DNA of 9,257 nucleotides, from positions 1-9,257 of the forward strand of contig JAMCTA010000171.1 of assembly GCA_023381895.1 (NCBI GenBank), given 5' to 3'. Positions 1 to 4,992 of this stretch are shown here, piece after piece (position 1 is the first letter of the stretch; each line of letters begins with the position of its first letter). The position numbers were made by a program, and so were the translations under genes. The notes below the pieces were generated by a model that was not told the origin of the DNA, did not search any database, and saw only the letters and a program-made list of their open reading frames with translations. The DNA comes from Chloroflexota bacterium. Its GTDB lineage: Bacteria; Chloroflexota; UBA4733.

Positions 1-290
1 CGAAGCAGACAGCGACATGGGCGTTGGGCACGGGCTACATGCCGTTGCGCAAGTCTGCGACTGAGACTCCGGAGTACAAACAGTTCCTGGCAGAGAATCC
101 CCGGAACAGCGTCGCGATCGATGGTCTAAAGTATCCGGGCAACACCGGCGAGCCCAAGGTAGCCGCCTGGCAGCAGGTGCGCGACATTCTGCAGTCTATG
201 CTCCAGCAGGTAATCGCCGGGACAGCCTCACCGAAGAATGCGCTCGCTGCAGCAAACAGGAAGGCGAATGACGTCATGAAGACGTCGTAG
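1..290 (+). CDS. ABC transporter extracellular substrate-binding protein, C-terminal fragment
   Basis: The 5' end is cut by the window; the open frame runs from position 3 to the TAG at 288-290, giving about 95 residues. The segment 'GTGYMPLRKSA' resembles the conserved stretch near the end of UgpB/MalE-type (family 1) solute-binding proteins, where a hinge segment is followed by a long C-terminal helix. The tail 'GEPKVAAWQQVRDILQSMLQQVIAG' region, ending in an Ala/Asn/Lys-rich helix, is also typical: these proteins finish with a helix carrying 'A...AL..A....N..L'. The role by family is capture of a sugar or glycerol-phosphate-like ligand outside the membrane for an ABC importer; the ligand cannot be deduced from this fragment. 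No permease genes follow on this side, so any partner genes must lie upstream. Confidence is good for the family and low for the substrate. Confidence 0.8.
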   Translation, partial: KQTATWALGTGYMPLRKSATETPEYKQFLAENPRNSVAIDGLKYPGNTGEPKVAAWQQVRDILQSMLQQVIAGTASPKNALAAANRKANDVMKTS

Positions 291-303
291 ATCCTTGCGA
301 GAT

Positions 304-330
304 GGGGCCACCACGGCACGAGGTGGCCCC
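304..330 (+). terminator. Hairpin after the substrate-binding protein gene, possible terminator
   Basis: A perfect 9-bp GC-rich stem (GGGGCCACC at 304-312, GGTGGCCCC at 322-330) with a 9-nt loop starts 14 nt after the stop codon. The position suits transcription termination, but no T-run follows (the next bases are AAGCCCTCATT). It is therefore either a weak intrinsic terminator or a 3'-end stabilising hairpin. Confidence 0.6.
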
Positions 331-431
331 AAGCCCTCATTCACTCGGACGTCTTCGCCCCGCAAGCAAAACCGAGTGTTAGCTCTGGGTCGTGTTCCCT
401 GCTAGGTTCGGGCTTGGGTGTAGATGTTCCC

Positions 432-461
432 TTGACTTCCAGACACAATGGTGCGTGTAGT
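432..461 (+). promoter_or_regulatory. Possible sigma-70-type promoter for the membrane-protein gene
   Basis: TTGACT at 432-437 is a good -35 match, and TGTAGT at 456-461 is a weak (4 of 6) -10 match after an 18-nt spacer. Transcription would begin near 468 and give a leader of roughly 80 nt before the GTG start at 550. The rest of the 291-549 gap shows only short inverted repeats. The call rests on motif and position alone. Confidence 0.35.
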
Positions 462-549
462 CAATTTGGTAGCAACCATGGGCTGAGTTACCCAAAAGTT
501 GGCATACTTCCAGCGAAGCGACAAATTAGGGTTTTCAGGGGAGGCGGAA

Positions 550-1323
550 GTGATTGCAAGGGACGGCTCCGGAACACTGCAGCCTATGGGCATGGGAGAC
601 TTGTTTTCCCACACTGTTGAGATCTATCGGACGTACTTCGGCAACCTGGTCGCGATTGTTGCCCCGATCCAGCTCGCGCTGGTCATACTGAATGCAGTGA
701 TCAGCCGGCAAATGCAGGGAACGGGAATCACCGTCTTCGCTGCACTATCTGGACTCCTCACGCTCGTCTTTACCGTCTTGGCGACCTTGCTGCAGACCGG
801 AGCCCTCACCGTGGCGATTGCCGACGATGCGATGGACCGGCCAATTTCAGTTACCCGTGCCTATACCACTGCTGCCGACCGGATCGGAGCGCTGTTGGGG
901 ACTGCTCTGCTGGCAGCCCTCCTCTACTTCGTCATGGGCATCACGATCATCTTGATTCCTCTGGCAATCTACTTCGGGGTGCGGTGGGTTTTCTTACCCC
1001 AGGTGGTCATGCTCGAGAACATGAGCGGGATGACGGCGCTCAGGCGTAGTGGATCCATCACGCGCGGCCGCTGGTGGCCTCTTTTCGGAGTGCTCCTGTT
1101 GACATTCATCATCATCGGAGTGATTGGTGCACTGCTAGGGGGCATCCTCAGTTTCATCGGCCTTGTCCTACTCCGGTCGGCCCTCCTCTCCCTGTTGTTC
1201 ACGTTCCTGATCCAGACTGCCATTACTCCACTCGGCAGCATCGTCATTACGCTCCTCTACTTCGACGGACGCGCTCGCCAGGAAGAGCTGACCATGGGTG
1301 CCGTCACCGCGCTCATTCCCTAA
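550..1323 (+). CDS. Polytopic membrane protein, GPDPase membrane-domain-like
   Basis: This is a 257-residue integral membrane protein read from GTG 550. That start has the strong SD AGGGGAGG (537-544) five bases upstream, whereas a longer frame from TTG 499 has no SD. The N-terminus 'MGMGDLFSHTVEIYRTYFGN' is the amphipathic opening common to the glycerophosphoryl diester phosphodiesterase membrane-domain / DUF975-like families. Hydrophobic segments lie at about residues 31-53, 59-84, 112-145, 178-206 and 211-240, suggesting five or six passes. The middle motif 'VMLENMSGMTALRRSGSITRG' (an E, then A-L-R-R-S near a membrane entry) and the ending 'LLYFDGRARQEEL' also fit those families. No catalytic phosphodiesterase domain is attached, so the biochemical role is unknown; membrane-organising or transport roles have only been guessed for such proteins. 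It stands alone between two gaps. Confidence 0.7.
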   Translation: MIARDGSGTLQPMGMGDLFSHTVEIYRTYFGNLVAIVAPIQLALVILNAVISRQMQGTGITVFAALSGLLTLVFTVLATLLQTGALTVAIADDAMDRPISVTRAYTTAADRIGALLGTALLAALLYFVMGITIILIPLAIYFGVRWVFLPQVVMLENMSGMTALRRSGSITRGRWWPLFGVLLLTFIIIGVIGALLGGILSFIGLVLLRSALLSLLFTFLIQTAITPLGSIVITLLYFDGRARQEELTMGAVTALIP

Positions 1324-1325
1324 CG

Positions 1326-1337
1326 CCCGGCGCCGGG
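1326..1337 (+). repeat. GC palindrome directly after the membrane-protein stop
   Basis: CCCGGCGCCGGG is a perfect 12-bp palindrome starting two bases after the TAA stop. As RNA it can only form a short hairpin with a tight loop, and no T-run follows. It may mark a transcript end or a protein-binding site, but nothing else supports either role. Confidence 0.35.
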
Positions 1338-1406
1338 GAACGGCCAGTAGACCTTGCGGCTTCGTGGTGAGTGATTCTCGGCTGACCGCAACTCAGACGA
1401 GGCTGC

Positions 1407-1520
1407 CTCTGGTGCCTGAGTGAGGACGCCAGGGTCGGTGATCCTCCGGCATTGGGCTAGCCGGATAACTCGATGATGCGAACGTTTTCCGCCTATCTTT
1501 TCGGGAGGCAGCGCTTCCCG
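1407..1520 (+). other. Cluster of three hairpins in the gap before the PBP gene
   Basis: The gap 1324-1636 contains no convincing gene. Within it, three successive stems can be drawn on the + strand. The first is 1407-1417 with 1423-1434 (11 pairs including two G-U, one bulged A at 1426, loop GAGTG). The second is TCCGGC 1445-1450 with GCCGGA 1460-1465 (6 bp, 9-nt loop). The third is CGGGAGGC 1502-1509 with GCTTCCCG 1513-1520 (8 bp including one G-U, 3-nt loop). They could form a structured 5' leader of the PBP mRNA, a small RNA, or chance GC-rich folding. No riboswitch consensus was recognised and no clear promoter was found. Confidence 0.3.
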
Positions 1521-1636
1521 GGGATGCCGCGCTAGTCAAGGTGAGAGCATGGCAAGCGCCATCGTTACACTGAGCTCTAGGAACCTTGCCAGCGGAACTC
1601 TGGGAAGAACACTGAAGGCTCAGGGAGGACGCCACC

Positions 1637-3943
1637 GTGACTTGCCTTACCCGCCGGAGGCTGTTGCGCACCATTGCCGGGTTGACAGCGACTTCACTGT
1701 CACTTGCCGCGTGCGGTCGGGCTCAGTTGCCGAGCGAGTCTACTTCGTCAACGAGCGTCACGAAGACGCAGACTGCTTCCAAAGTAGCGGCAATAGTGAC
1801 CACCACCGCGCCGGCGCAGCCAACGCCTACGACGGCTCCACTGACCACGCCGCAGACTGTCGCTGGAGAGTTTCTCTCTTACTGGCCGGCGCAGAAATTC
1901 GACCAGATGTATGGACTCATCAGCTCTGAAGCCCAGAGCAGTACTGCGAAAGATGCCTTTATCCGCCGGTACAACGCGATTTGGGATGAGGTCGGCATCG
2001 TCGACTTGCAGGTCAAGCTCCAGCCAAACCAGGATGCAAACAGCGTCAATCAGCAGTTTCACGTCCAGATGAACACTGCGCTCGTAGGATTATACGAAGA
2101 GGACAACACGATCTCCCTCATCCAAGAAGGGAGCCAGTGGCGGGTCCAGTGGCTGCCGTCGCTCATCTTCAAAGAACTGACAGGTGACAACTTGACCCAC
2201 ATGTTTCCGCTGGCGGAGCCGCGCGGAGACATCCTCGATAGTAAGGGGCAAAAGTTCGCGACTGCAGTGAGCTACACCAGCGTCGGACTTGTGCCCGAGC
2301 AGATGAAGGACGTCCCGAGTGCTCTTCAGGCTGTGAGCAAGGCCCTGTCGTACCCACTCGCCAGGCTCGAGGCGCTCTATAACAAGGCTCATGCTCATCC
2401 CACGTGGCTCCAGCCGGTGCAGGTCGTTCCACCTGTCGGCGTGGAGAGGGTCAAGCAGGTCCTCGCCAGTGTGGATGGTGTGGTGCTGACGGATGTATCA
2501 CTCCGGGGCTACCCTCAGAATGAAGGCGCTGCGCAGACGATTGGCTATCTCGGTGAGATCGACGCGGAAGAACTCAAGACGCTGTGGAAGCAGGGCTATC
2601 TGTCAGGAGACTGGATTGGACGTGCCGGACTCGAGCGGTGGGGAGAAAGCTATCTCTCAGGCAAGCGAGGTGGCAAGCTCGCCGTGGTCACCCCACAAGG
2701 CGATGTCGTGACGACGATCGCTGAGCGGGCTCCTCAGAAGGGCAACAACATCGTCCTGACCTTGGATGCCGAGCTCCAGAAGGCCGCACAGGAGGCGCTG
2801 GGCAAGCTGAATGGTAGTGTCGTCGTGATACGGGTGAGTGACGGTTCCCTCCTTGCCTTCGCCAGCTCGCCATCCTTCGATCCCAATCGGTTCATTCTGG
2901 GGTTGACGCAACAGCAAGCCGACTCCATCTTCAAGAACCCGGATCAGCCGCTCCTCAATCGCCCCTCACTTGGTGCATATCCTCCAGGATCGACCTTCAA
3001 GACGGTGACCATCTCGGCAGCGCTCTTGAGCGGCGTGTTCAATCAGCAGACGATCTTTGACTGTACCGGCGTGTGGAATGTGCTTGGCATCCCCATGCAC
3101 TGCTGGAAGATCACTGGCCACGGGCACATAGGTCTTTACGAAGGCCTGGCGCAGTCGTGCGACATCGTGTTCTACAACGTGGGACACGGACTTGATGTGC
3201 ACAATGGCCATGACTACTTTCCTAGCGTCGTGAAGCAGTTTGGAGTTGGTCAACTGACGGGGATTGTCGGAGTGGCGGAGGCACCTGGACTTCTTCCATC
3301 TCCTGTCTGGAAAGAGCATACACTCCATGAGCCCTGGTATCCGGGCGATCCGGTCAACTTGGCCATTGGGCAGGGGTCGTTGCTTGTGACACCGCTGCAG
3401 ATGGCCACCTGGATCAGTGCGATTGCGAACGGCGGCACGATGTGGATGCCACGCATTGTGGATAAGGTTGTATTGTCAACAGGAGAAGTGGCCCAACCTG
3501 CCCCCGTGAAGGCAAGGTGGAAGCTGCCGGTAAGCGACAATGATCTGGCCTTCGTCCGAGCGGCCATGCGCCGCACCGTGAGTGAAACGGCGAGCTGGCT
3601 GGGCACGGGCGCCTGGGCGTTTCGTGATTTCCCGATTCCCGTGTCGGCCAAGACAGGCACCGCTCAGAGCGGCCAGCAACAGCCGCACGCCTGGTTTGCA
3701 AGCTTCGCGCCGTCGGACAAGCCTGAGATTGCCGTCATTGCTATGGCTGAGCACGCAGGCGAAGGTGCCGACGTGGCGGCGCCAATCTGCCGCCGGATGT
3801 ACGAAGCGTATTTTCACGTCAACTGGGAGTCACTCGTACTACCAGGCCACCATCGAGAGTGCATCACAACAGAGTACCTCTGTCCTGTCTCCTGGCCGCG
3901 CGTCCAATCAACGATCGGTACAGATACCTACATTCCGAAGTAA
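1637..3943 (+). CDS. Class B penicillin-binding protein (MecA-like transpeptidase), predicted lipoprotein
   Basis: This 768-residue D,D-transpeptidase cross-links peptidoglycan stem peptides outside the cell membrane. The GTG start at 1637 follows AGGGAGGA (1622-1629) by 7 nt. Residues 1-26 form a lipoprotein signal: a twin-arginine-like 'TRRRLLR' at 5-11, a hydrophobic stretch, and lipobox LAAC with Cys26. A Thr/Pro/Ala-rich linker (about 30-72) follows. An NTF2-like MecA N-terminal domain ('EFLSYWPAQKFDQMYGLI') covers about 72-178, a PBP dimerisation domain about 190-345 ('EPRGDILDSKG', 'GRAGLERWGESYLSG'), and the transpeptidase about 380-720. Catalytic motifs are STFK (nucleophile Ser452, Lys455), SCD at 507-509 in place of the usual SxN, and KTG at 672-674. 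The domain order matches the MecA/PBP3 branch of class B PBPs, which lack a glycosyltransferase. The tail 722-768 holds two Cys (742, 749) of unknown role. Antibiotic insensitivity cannot be inferred from the fold. Confidence 0.93.
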   Translation: MTCLTRRRLLRTIAGLTATSLSLAACGRAQLPSESTSSTSVTKTQTASKVAAIVTTTAPAQPTPTTAPLTTPQTVAGEFLSYWPAQKFDQMYGLISSEAQSSTAKDAFIRRYNAIWDEVGIVDLQVKLQPNQDANSVNQQFHVQMNTALVGLYEEDNTISLIQEGSQWRVQWLPSLIFKELTGDNLTHMFPLAEPRGDILDSKGQKFATAVSYTSVGLVPEQMKDVPSALQAVSKALSYPLARLEALYNKAHAHPTWLQPVQVVPPVGVERVKQVLASVDGVVLTDVSLRGYPQNEGAAQTIGYLGEIDAEELKTLWKQGYLSGDWIGRAGLERWGESYLSGKRGGKLAVVTPQGDVVTTIAERAPQKGNNIVLTLDAELQKAAQEALGKLNGSVVVIRVSDGSLLAFASSPSFDPNRFILGLTQQQADSIFKNPDQPLLNRPSLGAYPPGSTFKTVTISAALLSGVFNQQTIFDCTGVWNVLGIPMHCWKITGHGHIGLYEGLAQSCDIVFYNVGHGLDVHNGHDYFPSVVKQFGVGQLTGIVGVAEAPGLLPSPVWKEHTLHEPWYPGDPVNLAIGQGSLLVTPLQMATWISAIANGGTMWMPRIVDKVVLSTGEVAQPAPVKARWKLPVSDNDLAFVRAAMRRTVSETASWLGTGAWAFRDFPIPVSAKTGTAQSGQQQPHAWFASFAPSDKPEIAVIAMAEHAGEGADVAAPICRRMYEAYFHVNWESLVLPGHHRECITTEYLCPVSWPRVQSTIGTDTYIPK

Positions 3944-3980
3944 CTGACGGCTGATTGCCCTAGGCGTGTCACCCTGAGTG

Positions 3981-3989
3981 TGCTACGAT
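3981..3989 (+). promoter_or_regulatory. Extended -10 promoter candidate for the birA-lysS-serS operon
   Basis: TGCTACGAT at 3981-3989 combines a TG dinucleotide one base upstream with a TACGAT -10 element (4 of 6 to TATAAT, including the first TA and last AT). No good -35 sits at the normal distance; TTGCCC at 3955-3960 is 23 nt away. A start near 3996 would put a strong SD (4001) almost at the 5' end of the transcript, consistent with a leader mRNA. It lies 37 bp after the PBP stop codon. Confidence 0.4.
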
Positions 3990-4000
3990 AACTCTGTCGG

Positions 4001-4012
4001 AAAGGAGGTGAT
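4001..4012 (+). promoter_or_regulatory. Maximal-strength ribosome binding site of the leader mini-ORF
   Basis: AAAGGAGGTGAT is complementary over all 12 bases to the conserved 3' end of bacterial 16S rRNA (ATCACCTCCTTT). The GGAGG core is 9 nt ahead of GTG 4018, a normal spacing. None of the protein genes in the window has such a complete match. This strongly suggests that ribosomes load here, and it decides the start of the mini-ORF. Confidence 0.6.
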
Positions 4013-4017
4013 GTGTA

Positions 4018-4086
4018 GTGGGTAGTTCTTGTTGTTTGGGCAGCTCCCCTACGAAGTCGCAGCCGATGGAGGTGAGCACATCTTAG
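4018..4086 (+). CDS. Serine-rich 22-codon leader mini-ORF upstream of birA
   Basis: A GTG-initiated frame of 22 codons ends at TAG 4084-4086 and begins 'MGSSCCLGSS'. Seven codons are serine (residues 3, 4, 9, 10, 14, 20, 22) and they use five of the six serine codons. Residues 5-6 are tandem Cys (TGT TGT) and residue 13 is Lys. It has a perfect SD, lies right after a promoter candidate, and its stop codon is inside the 3' arm of a 13-bp stem. Size, position and composition fit a regulatory leader peptide for the downstream operon, which includes serS, but no known leader-peptide family was recognised. Other readings are an independent small protein or a chance short frame behind a strong SD. 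Homologue conservation is not visible here. Confidence 0.5.
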   Translation: MGSSCCLGSSPTKSQPMEVSTS

Positions 4087-4147
4087 GGGGCTGCCCGGCA
4101 GCAACCGAACGAAGAGGAGCGGAGCGTTCACTCCGCTCCTCTTCGTT
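4026..4147 (+). promoter_or_regulatory. Structured RNA leader with competing stems ahead of birA
   Basis: Stem A pairs 4038-4051 with 4084-4096: 13 bp interrupted only by a bulged U at 4045, with a 32-nt loop. Its 5' arm lies inside the mini-ORF and its 3' arm starts exactly at the mini-ORF stop codon. Stem B is the 17-bp hairpin 4108-4124/4131-4147. A third pairing, 4026-4039 with 4105-4118 (13 of 14 positions, four of them G-U), would extend stem A outward and break the 5' arm of stem B. GATGTG 4010-4015 can also pair with CACATC 4077-4082 across the leader start region. Mutually exclusive helices overlapping a leader ORF are the hallmark of translation-dependent attenuators. There is no T-box consensus (AGGGTGGNACCGCG). 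Folding was done by eye, without energies. Confidence 0.5.
4108..4147 (+). terminator. Perfect 17-bp hairpin just upstream of birA, attenuator/terminator candidate
   Basis: AACGAAGAGGAGCGGAG (4108-4124) is exactly complementary to CTCCGCTCCTCTTCGTT (4131-4147), with a 6-nt loop CGTTCA. Only a poor T-rich stretch follows (GTTACACG), so termination efficiency is uncertain. The hairpin ends 11 nt before the birA ATG, and its 5' arm holds the only SD-like AGGAG nearby. It could therefore act on birA translation instead of, or as well as, on transcription. Confidence 0.6.
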
Positions 4148-4158
4148 GTTACACGCCA

Positions 4159-4992
4159 ATGAACGCGGACCATATTCCAGCCGCTTTCGCCCGTATTGCG
4201 GGTAGCACTGCTCTGTGCCGGCTCCTGCATCTGGATGTCTGTGCGTCCACCCAGGCGGTTGCTGGGGAGTTGGTAGCTGCCGGAGCGAGTCCTTACACCA
4301 TCGTGCTCACCAATGAACAGACGGCGGGACGTGGAACTCACGGACGGCAATGGCTCCATCAAGGGAGCAATGGGCTTGCTGTGTCGGTGATCGTTCCTTG
4401 CCCTCCCCGCGTCGATCACGAGCCGTGGGTGACTGTAGCAGCGGCTGTTGCGTGTGCCCAGGCTCTTCGTGGCGTTGTGCTGCCTCTTCCGCGACTCAAG
4501 TGGCCGAACGACATTGTGATTGCGCAGCGCAAGGTTGGCGGCGTTCTGGCAGAGCTCGTGCAAGAGCCAAGGCTCATGGTCATTGGATTGGGGCTCAATC
4601 TCCACAGTGTCCCAGAAACTGATCCGTCGCTGCCAGCGACCGCCGTCGCCCATTGGTCGACTCAGACGATACGACGGGAGCAGATCCTCGAGTCCTGGCT
4701 CCTCGAGCTCTACCATCTTCTGGCGTATCTCAGGCGAGGCAGGGTCGACGTGATCCGGGAAGCGTGGCGTCTTCTGCTCGATACGACTGGCCGTCGAGTT
4801 ACCGTCACGCTTGATGGACAGGATCTGACCGGATTAGCGACTGCGGTTGATAGCAAGGGTGCGCTCATCGTTCGACCCGACGGCGGCGGTACCATTCGTA
4901 TACAGCCTGGCGGAGCCGCGATCATCCGGCACATCTCTCAGAGCGCGGCGGCTACGACGAGACGGAGGGGGAGCAGGCCCGGCGGTGATTGA
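4159..4992 (+). CDS. birA: Biotin--[acetyl-CoA-carboxylase] ligase, without repressor domain
   Basis: This 277-residue enzyme makes biotinyl-5'-AMP from biotin and ATP and transfers biotin to a lysine of biotin carrier domains (for example acetyl-CoA carboxylase) in the cytoplasm. Visible motifs are 'CASTQ' (28-32), the adenylate-binding loop 'GRGTHGRQW' (57-65), 'KWPNDI' (114-119) with the catalytic-type lysine, 'KVGGVL' (125-130) and 'IGLGLNL' (142-148). The C-terminal small beta domain covers about 210-258 ('GRRVTVTLDGQDLTGLA'). There is no N-terminal winged-helix DNA-binding domain, so it is a class I, ligase-only BirA. The arginine at the E. coli BirA R118 position appears to be Thr60. 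ATG 4159 has no SD and directly follows a 17-bp hairpin; no upstream in-frame start exists. The basic tail after residue 260 is probably disordered and overlaps lysS by 8 nt. Confidence 0.93.
   Translation: MNADHIPAAFARIAGSTALCRLLHLDVCASTQAVAGELVAAGASPYTIVLTNEQTAGRGTHGRQWLHQGSNGLAVSVIVPCPPRVDHEPWVTVAAAVACAQALRGVVLPLPRLKWPNDIVIAQRKVGGVLAELVQEPRLMVIGLGLNLHSVPETDPSLPATAVAHWSTQTIRREQILESWLLELYHLLAYLRRGRVDVIREAWRLLLDTTGRRVTVTLDGQDLTGLATAVDSKGALIVRPDGGGTIRIQPGGAAIIRHISQSAAATTRRRGSRPGGD

Noticed and set aside
499..549. TTG start 51 nt upstream for the membrane protein
   Set aside because: It has no SD, whereas GTG 550 has AGGGGAGG at ideal spacing and opens directly into the family's N-terminus.
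1549..1929. ATG frame of 126 codons preceded by AAGGTGAG, overlapping the PBP start
   Set aside because: Most of it lies inside the PBP signal and linker in another frame and has no family features. The PBP frame has its own SD and lipobox.
3250..3817. Several - strand frames of 95-136 codons inside the PBP gene
   Set aside because: They overlap each other and the catalytic domain, and show no motifs, SDs or independent promoters.
4011..4025. Four-codon ATG mini-ORF (M-C-S-G-stop) right behind the SD
   Set aside because: The ATG is only 2 nt from the GGAGG core, too close for normal initiation. GTG 4018 is better placed.
4001..4030. Fragment of a reverse-strand 16S rRNA gene (AAAGGAGGTGAT)
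   Set aside because: Similarity stops after 12 bases; the next bases differ from the conserved continuation (CCAGCCGCACC). It is an SD, not an rRNA remnant.
3944..4158. T-box riboswitch, expected before tRNA synthetase genes
   Set aside because: No AGGGTGGNACCGCG-type T-box or stem I hallmarks were found, and a leader ORF with a strong SD occupies the region.
3928..4716. 262-codon open frame on the - strand across the leader and birA
   Set aside because: It is antisense to a clearly conserved birA. It is Arg-rich without recognisable motifs, as expected from the complement of a GC-rich gene, and it runs through the leader hairpins.
4847..4984. Longer upstream start for lysS
   Set aside because: The extra 46 residues are the shifted frame of the birA tail and have no LysRS similarity. 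GTG 4985 has an SD and gives normal length.
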